A stretch of 34,829 nt of DNA. Origin: an uncultured Rhodocyclaceae bacterium. GTDB lineage: Bacteria > Pseudomonadota > Gammaproteobacteria > Burkholderiales > Rhodocyclaceae. This document shows, piece after piece, positions 6,490 to 14,172 of the stretch; position 1 is the first letter of the stretch, and each line of letters starts with the position of its first letter. The stretch lies in NCBI GenBank assembly GCA_937892345.1, contig CALAGF010000375.1:1-34829 (forward strand). The letters are read 5' to 3'. The notes beneath the pieces are model-generated. The model searched no databases, was not told the origin of the DNA, and saw only the letters and a list, made by a program, of their open reading frames with translations. The position numbers and the translations under genes were made by a program.

Positions 6490-7565
6490 GGATGGGCCGC
6501 CTGTTCTGGAAGTTTTTTGCCGTCGTCTGGTTGGCTCAAGCCACGGGCGTCATTGTCACCAGTGTCTATATTTCAATACACCGCGATTTGCCGCCCGCAG
6601 CGCACGGCGAATTTCGTCCCCCCCCACCCGCGCAGAACCATCGCCCCCCGCTTGCGGGCCGTCATCCCGGACCACCACCGCCGGTGCTGCATATCCTGGC
6701 CGGCCTGCTGGGCAGCCTGCTGTCTGCTGCCGGCATCGCCTGGTATGTGGCCCGCCCGGTAGGGCGATTGAAAGATGCCTTTCAGTCGGCCAGCGAAGGG
6801 GATCTGACGGTGCGCATTGGCCCCGCCATGGGCCGTCGACGTGACGAATTGAGCGATCTTGCCCATGACTTCGACCGCATGACCAGCCAGCTGCAAAGTC
6901 TGATGGAAGCGCAAACCCGCCTGTTGCACGATGTCTCCCACGAATTGCGCTCGCCCCTTGCCCGCTTGCATGCGGCCATCGGCCTTGCCCGACAGGATCC
7001 GGCACGATTCGAGGAAACGATGAGCCGTATCGAGCGGGAAGGCGAACGCATGAATGTGCTGGTTGGCGAGCTGCTCACCTTGTCGCGCCTGGAAGCTGGC
7101 GTTGTCGGCCACAGCGAGGTCTTTGACCTGGATGAACTGCTGGCCGAACGGGTCGACGATGCGCGCTTCGAGGCTGAGTCCCGGCGCATTCGTGTCCGGT
7201 TTGATGCAGAAAATGGCCTCCAGGTGCGCGCCGTTCCCGAGCTCTTGCATCGTGCCATCGAGAATGTGCTGCGCAACGCCCTGCGCTACTCCCCGGACGA
7301 GGGCGAATTGCGGGTGGCAATCCACGCACTGCCCAACCAGCGCTGCCGGATCAGCGTGCAGGATCAAGGACCGGGCGTCCCGGAAAGCGAACTGGAACAC
7401 ATTTTCGAAGCCTTCCGGCGCCATGCGGCACGCGGCGAAGGCTATGGACTGGGACTGGCCATTGCCCGCCGGGTGATGCATACGGTCGACGGCTCGATTC
7501 AAGCAAAAAACCGCCCGGAAGGCGGTTTGCAGGTCGATCTGGAACTACCGCTGTTTAATGGGTAA
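6486..7565 (+). CDS. Sensor histidine kinase, CpxA-like, with His/Pro-rich minimal sensor loop
   Basis: Membrane kinase of 359 residues, partner of the preceding regulator (ATGA overlap). Order: first membrane segment (about 9-31), short periplasmic loop (about 32-66), second membrane segment (about 67-89), HAMP (about 90-142), phospho-acceptor H152 in LLHDVSHELRSPLARL, then ATP-binding domain with ENVLRNALRYSP (N box), DQGPGVP (G1) and GYGLGLAIARR (G2). The loop is only ~35 residues, far smaller than the ~130-residue sensor of E. coli CpxA, and is dense in proline and histidine (H32, H40, H52, H60), which might bind metal. Its last 11 bases overlap the end of the opposing ZIP gene. Confidence 0.9.
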   Translation: MRMGRLFWKFFAVVWLAQATGVIVTSVYISIHRDLPPAAHGEFRPPPPAQNHRPPLAGRHPGPPPPVLHILAGLLGSLLSAAGIAWYVARPVGRLKDAFQSASEGDLTVRIGPAMGRRRDELSDLAHDFDRMTSQLQSLMEAQTRLLHDVSHELRSPLARLHAAIGLARQDPARFEETMSRIEREGERMNVLVGELLTLSRLEAGVVGHSEVFDLDELLAERVDDARFEAESRRIRVRFDAENGLQVRAVPELLHRAIENVLRNALRYSPDEGELRVAIHALPNQRCRISVQDQGPGVPESELEHIFEAFRRHAARGEGYGLGLAIARRVMHTVDGSIQAKNRPEGGLQVDLELPLFNG

Positions 7566-8406
7566 ACCAGCCCACCACGGGTACCACAGCCACCCCGGCA
7601 GCAATCAGCAATGATTGCCGGACAAAACTGTCACGCTGCTTGTGCAGCAAGGGCAGCAAGTCGGCGAGCGCCACATAGATAAAGCTCGACGCGGCAATCA
7701 CCAGCACATAAGGCAGAACAAAGCTGGCCGCCTCCAGCATGTAATAGCCGAGCACGCCACCGAGCACCGAGCTCAGGCTGGAACCGGCATTGGCCATGAA
7801 CGCCTTGCCATTGCTCCAGCCGGCATTGCGCAACAGGATGAAATCCCCCATTTCCTGCGGAATTTCGTGGGCAATGACGGCAACCGTAGTCGTCACTCCC
7901 AGCATCGGATCGGCAATGAAGGCGGCAGCCAGCAGGATGCCATCCACGAAATTGTGAAACCCGTCGCCCACCAGAATCAACAAGGGTGCCGTAACGACCG
8001 CATGATGCCCGTCGTGCGACGCACAGTCGCCATGCGAATGGCGCCATAGCGCCAGCCGCTCGAGCGAGAAAAAGACGAACAAGCTGAGCAGCATGACCGC
8101 AAACAAGGTGTATGCCGGCCCTTCATGGGCGTGCCCCGCATGCTCTGCGTGTTCAGCCTCTTCGGCAGCGATTGCCGGATCGCCTGGCGCATGCTGGTGT
8201 CCTGCGTGAATATCGACGCTGGACAACGACGAAAAGGCTTCCGGCAAAACATGCAGAAAGGCGGTAGACAACATCACGCCGGCGGCAAATGCGACCAATA
8301 CCGCGGTCGACCGGTGCGACAGGCGAAAAACCACCGTCGCTGCCGCAGCCATGCTGATCAGCCCGCCCGCCACACAGCCCAGCAAGATCATGCTCAAAGT
8401 GCTCAT
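7555..8406 (-). CDS. ZIP-family metal transporter
   Basis: Inner-membrane ZIP protein of 283 residues with eight likely membrane segments, generally importing Zn2+ or other divalent cations. The metal-site motifs are HNFVDG (H151, N152, D155) in segment 4 and HEIPQEMGD (H180, E181, E185) in segment 5. A long histidine/acid-rich loop (HAGHQHAPGD, EHAEHAGHAHEG) lies between segments 3 and 4, followed by a second His patch near 123-135. The start codon overlaps the DUF3299 stop (TAATG), so it is the last gene of a four-gene unit. The divergent Zur-type repressor and operator make zinc uptake under limitation the best reading. Direction of transport is inferred. Confidence 0.9.
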   Translation of the reverse strand: MSTLSMILLGCVAGGLISMAAAATVVFRLSHRSTAVLVAFAAGVMLSTAFLHVLPEAFSSLSSVDIHAGHQHAPGDPAIAAEEAEHAEHAGHAHEGPAYTLFAVMLLSLFVFFSLERLALWRHSHGDCASHDGHHAVVTAPLLILVGDGFHNFVDGILLAAAFIADPMLGVTTTVAVIAHEIPQEMGDFILLRNAGWSNGKAFMANAGSSLSSVLGGVLGYYMLEAASFVLPYVLVIAASSFIYVALADLLPLLHKQRDSFVRQSLLIAAGVAVVPVVGWFTH

Positions 8407-8978
8407 TACTTCTTTTCCTTGTTCATTTTGTAAGGCTCCACACGCTCCGCCTGCAAACGGTAGGCATAAGTCCCCATGCCGCTATCGCCCCCTTGCAAGG
8501 TCAGCACGCCGCTGACCCAAAGCGTGTCCATGGTGCGCAAATCTTTGACCGGCTGGCGCGACACCACATAAACCACCTGATTTGATGGCGGCGGCGGTAC
8601 GTGCACGCATGCGCCGAAATAAGGCACCAGCAGGAACTCCGTGACCAGATCCCCTTTGCGCTCCAGCGGGATGGCAAAGCCCGGCATGCGGATACGCTTG
8701 TTGTTCATGCCCGGCTCCACCGGCGCCTTGTCCCATTCGGCACGCGCCTTTGCCAGCAACTCAGTGGCCTTGGGATCCTTGTCGGACAGGCGATTCAGAT
8801 CAATGCCCTTGAACGCCGCCATCGGATCCCAGTCCTTGGGCATCAAGTCGTCCCACATCACTTCCTGATAGCCGTTAACCTTGGCTTGTGTCGCCGGCAA
8901 GCGCTCGCCCACTTTGTAATCCGCAGCGGCAAGCGGCCAGGCCGCCGCCAAGCCGAGCAACAGAACAATCGGGCGCAT
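8406..8978 (-). CDS. DUF3299 periplasmic protein, zinc-module associated
   Basis: 190-residue exported protein. A typical Sec signal peptide (MRPIVLLLGLAAAWPLAAA) precedes a DUF3299 domain (COG3495-type) with IRMPGFAIPLE, FLLVPYFGACVHVPPPP and VWVSGVL-like strands. The single Cys/His pair in GACVHVPPP is typical of the family and could bind metal. The ATG at 8978 is preferred because AAGG lies about eight bases upstream; starts at 8984 and 8987 are too close to it. It sits two-thirds along the ABC ATPase-permease-DUF3299-ZIP unit. A similar ABC/DUF3299 set in Pseudomonas (PA4063-PA4066) is, as I recall, zinc-repressed. Biochemical role unknown; possibly substrate or metal handling for the ABC transporter. 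Confidence 0.85.
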   Translation of the reverse strand: MRPIVLLLGLAAAWPLAAADYKVGERLPATQAKVNGYQEVMWDDLMPKDWDPMAAFKGIDLNRLSDKDPKATELLAKARAEWDKAPVEPGMNNKRIRMPGFAIPLERKGDLVTEFLLVPYFGACVHVPPPPSNQVVYVVSRQPVKDLRTMDTLWVSGVLTLQGGDSGMGTYAYRLQAERVEPYKMNKEKK

Positions 8979-8989
8979 GGACATCACCT

Positions 8990-10249
8990 TTACAAACGAG
9001 GAATCAGGCCGTCCGCGAGGGACAGGCGGTAAGCACGCCAGGCGGGCAGGAGGCTGACGAGCAGCCCACAGACCAGCACCAGCCCAAGAAGTTGCATTTC
9101 ACTGCGGTCGACCGTAACAGGCAAGGCACCCACCCCATAAACCGCCAGCTGATCGCCAGCCAAAAGCGCAAACAAGGTCACCGCGCCTAGTCCCAACAAA
9201 CTCCCCAGCGCACTGACGGAAAAACTTTCCAGCATCAAGAGGCCGAGGATATGACGCGGCCCCGCACCAACCGAGCGCAGGATGGCCATTTCACGCCGAC
9301 GTTCGCTCAGCCCGGCGAGCATCACCGCCATCAAGCCGGCCAGCCCGACGGCAAGCACCAGCCAGGACAGCGCCTGCAAGGCCCGCTCGGCAACGCCCAC
9401 CGTCTGCCAGAGTTGATCCAGCGCCATGCCCGGCATCACGGCGGTCAGTGCCTCATCCGGAAAATCGTTGATCTGGCGCTGCAGCTTGAACACCCCGGCA
9501 CGTTGATGCAAACCGACCAGACACGCACTGATGGCCTTCGGCGTCAGATCGAACTTGCCGACCATCTCCGGCTTGATCGAAAAACCGGGCATGGGTACGC
9601 CGCCGACCCAATCCAGATGAATCGCCTCGATCGCCGCCAGTTCAACATGCACGGTGCGATCAACCGCTGTGCCGGTTGGCGCCAGGATGCCCACGACGAC
9701 GAAGGGCTTGTCGTCGTGATTCATGCCATGCGCTTCACCGTCACCGTGACTCAATTCAATTTCCATCCCCGGCCGATAGCCGAGCTTCGCAGCAAGCTCG
9801 GCGCCGATCACGGCCTCGAACACGCCGCTGAACACTCGCCCCTCAGCCAGCTTGAGCGCTTGCCGGTCACCGTAACGATACAGGCCGAAATAAGCGGATG
9901 TCGTTCCCAGCACCGGGTAGCCGTGATGCGAATCACCCAGCGCGAGCGGCACACTCCAGGCAACTGCTGGGTTTTCAGCAATTTTCCGGTAGCTCGCCCA
10001 GGACATCATCCGCGTCGGTTCGCCCAGATGAAAAACCGAGTACAGCACCAATTGCAGCGGATTGCTGCGCGCGCCGACAATCAGATCGGTACCCGAAACG
10101 GACTGAGCAAACCCGTCACGGGCAGCATGGCGAATGCGCTCGACCGACAACAGCAGCGTACTCGCCATAAGCACTGCCAGCACTGTCAAACCCAGACTCA
10201 ACCTGCGATTCCAGGCGCTGAGCAGGGCCAGGCGAAACAGGGCGCTCAC
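8990..10249 (-). CDS. ABC transporter permease, MacB/FtsX (LolCE-like) family
   Basis: 419-residue inner-membrane permease starting at GTG, overlapping the ATPase stop (GTGA). One membrane segment near the N-terminus (about 15-33, LSLGLTVLAVLMASTLLLSV) is followed by a large periplasmic domain (about 40-285) and three membrane segments at the end. The cytoplasmic coupling region LAGLSERRREMAILRSVGA is characteristic of FtsX-like permeases. Such proteins usually perform mechanotransmission or lipoprotein extrusion and do not form a metal channel. Within the periplasmic domain, DGEAHGMNHDD is His/Asp-rich. Genomic context (Zur-like regulator, DUF3299, ZIP) ties it to zinc homeostasis; the transported substrate cannot be assigned. 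Confidence 0.88.
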   Translation of the reverse strand: MSALFRLALLSAWNRRLSLGLTVLAVLMASTLLLSVERIRHAARDGFAQSVSGTDLIVGARSNPLQLVLYSVFHLGEPTRMMSWASYRKIAENPAVAWSVPLALGDSHHGYPVLGTTSAYFGLYRYGDRQALKLAEGRVFSGVFEAVIGAELAAKLGYRPGMEIELSHGDGEAHGMNHDDKPFVVVGILAPTGTAVDRTVHVELAAIEAIHLDWVGGVPMPGFSIKPEMVGKFDLTPKAISACLVGLHQRAGVFKLQRQINDFPDEALTAVMPGMALDQLWQTVGVAERALQALSWLVLAVGLAGLMAVMLAGLSERRREMAILRSVGAGPRHILGLLMLESFSVSALGSLLGLGAVTLFALLAGDQLAVYGVGALPVTVDRSEMQLLGLVLVCGLLVSLLPAWRAYRLSLADGLIPRL

Positions 10250-10926
10250 GCCATGTCTCCTGCGGTCAACGCCAGGCTTGCATCAAAATGCACGCTCAAG
10301 CGGGGATCGTGGCTGACAAAAACCACGGTGCTGCCGGCAGCCTTGGCCTCGCTCAACAGGAGATTGATGAATGCCGCCTGCCGGGGCGCATCGAGCGCTG
10401 AAGTCGGTTCATCGGCAATGATGATTTCCGGTCGACCGATCAATGCACGCGCCGCCGCCACCCGTTGCTGCTGGCCAACCGAGAGCGTGGCCGCGGCCAC
10501 GTCGGCCAGCGAAGCATCCAGATCAAGCGCCGCCAACAGCCGCAGGGCTTCATTGGCCGGCGAGCCAGCCCGCGCTGCCCGACGGCGGGAAAAACGGCAG
10601 GGCAACAGCACGTTGTCCAGCACAGAGAGATAGGGAATCAAATTGAACTGCTGAAAAATGAAGCCGAGATGATCGGCTCGAAACGCATCGCGCCGCGCAG
10701 CGCGCATTTCGGCAAGCCGCTGTCCGAGGACCGCAACACCTCCGCGCTCCGGCAACAACACACCGCCGATCAGATTCAGCAAGGTACTTTTTCCAACCCC
10801 GCTGGGGCCATGCAAAAACAGGCTTTTACCGACGTCGACCGTCAACGCCGGCAGCGACAGGCAAAGCGGCCCATTTCGCGTCCAGCGAAAATTCAGGTCG
10901 TCGATGTGAATAGCGGGCGCAGCCAT
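10246..10926 (-). CDS. ABC transporter ATP-binding protein (MacB/LolD-type)
   Basis: Cytoplasmic ATPase of 226 residues pairing with the downstream permease. Visible motifs are Walker A (HGPSGVGKSTLLN, about 39-51), Q-loop FQQFNLIPYLSV, ABC signature (LSVGQQQRVAAARAL, where LSVGQ replaces the usual LSGGQ), Walker B with catalytic Glu (IIIADEPTSALD) and the H-loop FVSHDPRL. It is first in the minus-strand zinc unit. The Zur-type palindrome lies 40 bases upstream of its ATG. No strong ribosome-binding site is seen. Confidence 0.92.
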   Translation of the reverse strand: MAAPAIHIDDLNFRWTRNGPLCLSLPALTVDVGKSLFLHGPSGVGKSTLLNLIGGVLLPERGGVAVLGQRLAEMRAARRDAFRADHLGFIFQQFNLIPYLSVLDNVLLPCRFSRRRAARAGSPANEALRLLAALDLDASLADVAAATLSVGQQQRVAAARALIGRPEIIIADEPTSALDAPRQAAFINLLLSEAKAAGSTVVFVSHDPRLSVHFDASLALTAGDMA

Positions 10927-10962
10927 GTTGCAGTGAATTTTGCTCGTCAGCGGGACAAGCGT

Positions 10963-10980
10963 GCTATGTTATAACATCGC
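10963..10980. promoter_or_regulatory. Zur-type operator between the divergent zinc genes
   Basis: ATGTTATAACAT at 10966-10977 is a perfect 12-bp palindrome. Extending it outward gives 18 bp (10963-10980) with only one mismatched pair. The core TGTTATAACA resembles the AT-rich core of proteobacterial Zur boxes. It lies 27 bases upstream of the repressor start and 40 upstream of the ABC ATPase start, and its TATAAC core could serve as a -10 element, so bound repressor would block both directions. Confidence 0.75.
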
Positions 10981-11003
10981 CAACCCAACGCCAATTCAAG
11001 TTC

Positions 11004-11447
11004 ATGGTTCACTCCATTCCCGACGCCCTGCTTCGCGCCAGTCGCAACTGTGCCAACCGCGGCCTCGCCTTCACGCCGATCAGGCAACGCGTCCTGCAAC
11101 TCTTGCTGGAAAACCCCAAAGGGCTCAAGGCCTACGATCTGCTCGCCAGAATCAAGGCCGAGCAACCCGGCGCCACGCCGCCGACGGTCTACCGTGCACT
11201 CGACTTTTTGACCGAAAACCAGCTGGCTCACAAGATTGAGCGCAACGCCACCTTTGTCGCCTGCACGCGCGACAGCCACATCGAGCCGGGGATTTTTCTC
11301 GTTTGTCCGCAATGCGGCGGCGTGACCGAACTGGCCGATGCGGGCGTGCTTCAGGCCCTATGCAGTGCGCTCGCCGATGCGGGCCACCAACTGGACAATC
11401 CGGAAGTTGAAATCGGTGCAATCTGCCCGATGTGCCGCGCAGCCTGA
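11004..11447 (+). CDS. zur: Fur-family zinc uptake regulator, Zur-like
   Basis: Metal-responsive repressor of 147 residues, cytoplasmic dimer. The N-terminal winged helix holds the Fur-family pattern LAFTPIRQRVLQLLLENPKGLKAYDLL and PPTVYRALDFLTENQLAHKIE. The dimerisation half contains two CxxC pairs, CPQCGG and CPMC, which form the structural zinc site, and CTRDSHIEPG, which provides candidate sensory ligands. The histidine cluster typical of iron-sensing Fur proteins is absent, and the alanine-proline-type Zur sequence fits better. It is divergent from an ABC-DUF3299-ZIP unit across a palindromic operator, which supports zinc repression of that unit and autoregulation. Convergent with the PilZ gene, 12 bases between stops and no terminator seen. 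Confidence 0.88.
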   Translation: MVHSIPDALLRASRNCANRGLAFTPIRQRVLQLLLENPKGLKAYDLLARIKAEQPGATPPTVYRALDFLTENQLAHKIERNATFVACTRDSHIEPGIFLVCPQCGGVTELADAGVLQALCSALADAGHQLDNPEVEIGAICPMCRAA

Positions 11448-11459
11448 CTCAGCGCAATT

Positions 11460-12197
11460 TCAGAGCAGTTCGTGCCGCTCGCGCTCGACGCGAACGAGAT
11501 AGCGCTGAATACGGTTTTGATCCTGGGCCGGCAAGCCGTCGAACTGCAGCCCGACGCGCCATTGACGCTGTCCATTGCGACTGCTGAGTTCGGTCACATG
11601 GCGCACGGTCGCGTTGCAATAGACCTCGTGCGCCTCCTCAGGCAAATGGAAATGGCAGCGCAGCAATTTCTCGCCAACAACCAAGCCTTCCGGCAATTGC
11701 GTTGCATTCAGGCCCACGCCTTCAACCGAGAGGTCATGGGCTGAAAAATCCAGTCCGACATTTCCGGGCAAACGCCCGTAAAACACCAAGGGGCGAACAC
11801 GCGGCGTTTCAATGCGAAAACTTTCACGACGCTGCAAGCGAATCATGCGAACCGGCAAATCCACCGAAAATGCACGCCCACCCATGAAAGCCGCTTCGGA
11901 AATATCGTTCCCCATGAACTGGACATGAATGCCCTCCGGACGCCCGACAAAACTGCAACGGATCGATGCGAGCAATTGGCGATTGATGGTTTCGCTACCG
12001 CTGCAATCGAAAATCAGCACTCCCTGATCCGGCAAAACCTGCAGCAAGCGCGTCAGATACATCTGATCGCCGAAATTCACCGAAAACTGGGCCCCGTTAC
12101 GAACATACCCATCGAGCGTAAAAGCAATTGCGCGATTGCCGACGATATGAAACTGGTCTTCGATTTCACTTTCCGACAATTGGGCAATCTGAGTCAT
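11460..12197 (-). CDS. ycgR: YcgR-type flagellar brake protein (PilZN-PilZ)
   Basis: Cytoplasmic c-di-GMP receptor of 245 residues. The N-terminal YcgR/PilZN domain (about 15-110) is followed by a PilZ domain whose c-di-GMP contacts are visible: the arginine motif RLQRRESFR (about 119-127) and the DLSVEGVGL (D/NxSxxG) motif near 157. In the known family, c-di-GMP-bound YcgR slows the flagellar motor. No flagellar or other motility gene is in the window. The start codon overlaps the stop of an upstream dehydrogenase gene (ATGA), so it is translated as the last member of a long minus-strand run. Confidence 0.9.
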   Translation of the reverse strand: MTQIAQLSESEIEDQFHIVGNRAIAFTLDGYVRNGAQFSVNFGDQMYLTRLLQVLPDQGVLIFDCSGSETINRQLLASIRCSFVGRPEGIHVQFMGNDISEAAFMGGRAFSVDLPVRMIRLQRRESFRIETPRVRPLVFYGRLPGNVGLDFSAHDLSVEGVGLNATQLPEGLVVGEKLLRCHFHLPEEAHEVYCNATVRHVTELSSRNGQRQWRVGLQFDGLPAQDQNRIQRYLVRVERERHELL

Positions 12198-13048
12198 GCG
12201 TTTTCCAGAACTCGTAACAGTGAGGCCGTATCATGCCTGCCAAAGCCGATGGCCATCAAGGCATTCAGTTGCTGGGCCACGACACCGGTCAACGGCAAGG
12301 GGACGCCACTTTTGCGTGCAGCCTCCTGAACCAGCCCGAAATCCTTGTGATGCAGGCGGGCTTCTATCCCTGCAGCGAAATCCCGATCAACCATGCGCTG
12401 CCCCATGACATCGAGTACGCGTGACCCTGCAGAGCCGCCAGCCAGCGCCTGCCTGACCTTGCCACAATCAACGCCGGAAGCTGCCGCCAGACGCATGGCC
12501 TCGGCCACGGCCTCGATGGCAGCGACCATGATCATCTGGTTGCAGGCCTTGGCCACCTGACCGGCACCGCTCGGTCCGATATGGACAATGCGTTTGCCCA
12601 GGCACTCAAGCAGTGGGCGAACCCGTTCGAGAACCTCGGCATCGCCACCCGCCATGATCGCCAGCGTGGCATCAATTGCTCCCTGCGCCCCACCGGAAAC
12701 CGGTGCATCGAGCATGTGGATGCCGCGTTCGCCAAGTGCAAGCGCAATCCGGCGCGCCGCATCCGGGGCGATAGTGGAACAATCAATCAGCACCGAGCCG
12801 GGCGTCATGCCTTCGATCAGGCCCTGCTTCCCGAGCGCTACGGCTTCAACATCCTCGCTTGAGGTAATGACCGTAAACACGACCTCGCAGGCCTGCCCCA
12901 GCGCAGCGGGTGTGGGATGCACCGTAGCCAGCAAGTCGCATACGCTCTCAGGACGCCGAGCCCAGACATGCAGCGCATGACCGGCAGCCTGCAGATGCAA
13001 GGCCATCGGGCGCCCCATGACACCCAGTCCGATAAAACCGACCTTCAT
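12194..13048 (-). CDS. NAD(P)-dependent beta-hydroxyacid dehydrogenase, GarR/GlxR-like (paralogue 2)
   Basis: Cytoplasmic oxidoreductase of 284 residues in the 3-hydroxyisobutyrate dehydrogenase/tartronate semialdehyde reductase family. The Rossmann motif GFIGLGVMGRPMALHL opens the protein and is followed by the NADP-type WARRPES. The substrate loop DAPVSGGAQGA lies near 121 and the catalytic lysine region GAGQVAKACNQM near 168. It is a tandem paralogue of the upstream gene; many blocks are shared, so a local duplication is likely. It overlaps that gene and the PilZ gene by ATGA on both sides. The specific substrate (tartronate semialdehyde, succinic semialdehyde, glyoxylate or 3-hydroxyisobutyrate) cannot be told from sequence. 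Confidence 0.85.
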   Translation of the reverse strand: MKVGFIGLGVMGRPMALHLQAAGHALHVWARRPESVCDLLATVHPTPAALGQACEVVFTVITSSEDVEAVALGKQGLIEGMTPGSVLIDCSTIAPDAARRIALALGERGIHMLDAPVSGGAQGAIDATLAIMAGGDAEVLERVRPLLECLGKRIVHIGPSGAGQVAKACNQMIMVAAIEAVAEAMRLAAASGVDCGKVRQALAGGSAGSRVLDVMGQRMVDRDFAAGIEARLHHKDFGLVQEAARKSGVPLPLTGVVAQQLNALMAIGFGRHDTASLLRVLENA

Positions 13049-13911
13049 GCCTGCCCCGACAAGTTTTCCAGTAACTTGAGCAGGGCAATCGAGTCCTCTT
13101 CGCCCAGCCCGGAACCGACCATTGCGTTAAACATCTGCGCGGCCATTGCCGAACCGGGCAGACACAAGCCAAGTTCATGCGCGGTCTGCATCACGATATT
13201 CAGGTCCTTTTCGTGCATCCAGCTTTTGAAACCTGGCTTGAAATTGCGGTCGAGCATGCGTTGACCTTGGTTTTCGAGGATTTTCGAGTAGGCAAAACCG
13301 CCCAACAGGGCTTCGCGCACCTTGCTGCGGTCGACCCCGTTTTTTGACGCAAAAGCAAAGGCTTCGGCCACTGCCAGCACGCCCATCCCGGTAACGATCT
13401 GGTTGGCTGCCTTGGTCACCTGCCCGGCACCCGCTGAGCCAACATGCACAATATTTTTACCCAGGCACTCAAAGGCAGGCAGGGCGCGCGCAAATGCGGC
13501 TTCCGAACCGCCCGCCATGATCGACAGCGTTCCGGCAATGGCCCCTACCTCACCACCCGAAACCGGAGCATCGAGAAAATCGACCCCCGCCGCTGCCAGC
13601 GATTCGCCAATCCGGCGGGCTGCTGCCGGGGCGATGGTACTCATGTCAACGGCAACCAACCCCGGCGTGGCCGATGCGGCCACCGCCGCCATCACTTCGG
13701 CAACGTCCGGTGCATCAGCAACCATGGAAATCACCAGATCGACGTCCTCTGCCGCCTGTCCGGCCGAAACTGCCGCAGTGGCGCCCGCCTCGATCAAGGG
13801 GGCCATCGAGACGGCACGCCGAGCCCAGACGGTGAGTTGATGTCCGCCCTTGAGCAAGTTCAGCGCCATCGGGCGCCCCATGATGCCGAGACCGATAAAT
13901 CCGATTTTCAT
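13045..13911 (-). CDS. NAD(P)-dependent beta-hydroxyacid dehydrogenase, 2-hydroxy-3-oxopropionate reductase-like (paralogue 1)
   Basis: 288-residue cytoplasmic enzyme. The cofactor motif GFIGLGIMGRPMALNLL and WARRAVS, substrate-binding DAPVSGGEVGA (about 122) and catalytic lysine region GAGQVTKAANQI (about 169) are all intact. The sequence resembles GlxR/GarR, reducing tartronate semialdehyde to glycerate, and also glyoxylate/succinic semialdehyde reductases of the same family. No glyoxylate carboligase (gcl) or hydroxypyruvate isomerase (hyi) gene is near, so the pathway is open. It lies 36 bases after the DUF2892 gene on the same strand and overlaps paralogue 2 by ATGA. Confidence 0.86.
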   Translation of the reverse strand: MKIGFIGLGIMGRPMALNLLKGGHQLTVWARRAVSMAPLIEAGATAAVSAGQAAEDVDLVISMVADAPDVAEVMAAVAASATPGLVAVDMSTIAPAAARRIGESLAAAGVDFLDAPVSGGEVGAIAGTLSIMAGGSEAAFARALPAFECLGKNIVHVGSAGAGQVTKAANQIVTGMGVLAVAEAFAFASKNGVDRSKVREALLGGFAYSKILENQGQRMLDRNFKPGFKSWMHEKDLNIVMQTAHELGLCLPGSAMAAQMFNAMVGSGLGEEDSIALLKLLENLSGQA

Positions 13912-13947
13912 GCGAAATCCTCCCTTGGAAGGCAGGATTCTAGCGGA

Positions 13948-14172
13948 TCAACCGCTGCAACTCCCACCGCCGCGCTTGACGCCGAGCTTGGCAAGCAATT
14001 TTTCCGGTGGGCAAAAACCGGTAAAACCACTTTGCAGCAAATTGAATCCGACGAATGCGGTCAAGGCCAGAAACCACTCGGAAACGAAAAGCGGGCTGCC
14101 GTGATACCCGAGCGCCAGCGACAACAGGACAAATGCGCCTGCCATGATGCGGATGTAGCGTTCTATGGTCAT
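13948..14172 (-). CDS. DUF2892 (YgaP-type) small inner-membrane protein
   Basis: 74-residue protein with two hydrophobic helices (about 8-24 and 31-52). It matches the DUF2892 pattern: N-terminal TIERYIRIMAG, central GFNLLQSGFTGFCPPEKLLAKLG, and a Cys in FCPP. Some relatives are fused to rhodanese domains (YgaP). The start overlaps the RND pump stop (ATGA), so the two proteins are co-translated; pairing of DUF2892 with RND pumps is seen in other proteobacteria. Role unknown. It ends with a Gly/Cys-rich tail, GGGSCSG. Confidence 0.85.
   Translation of the reverse strand: MTIERYIRIMAGAFVLLSLALGYHGSPLFVSEWFLALTAFVGFNLLQSGFTGFCPPEKLLAKLGVKRGGGSCSG

Noticed and set aside
9251..10633. 460-codon plus-strand frame opposite the ABC transporter genes
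   Set aside because: It is antisense to the well-supported permease and ATPase; its composition (Arg/Gln/His-rich) is that of a shadow frame.
13935..13950. AGCGG-ATCAA-CCGCT hairpin after the DUF2892 gene as a terminator
   Set aside because: The stem is only five pairs, overlaps the stop codon and has no T run.
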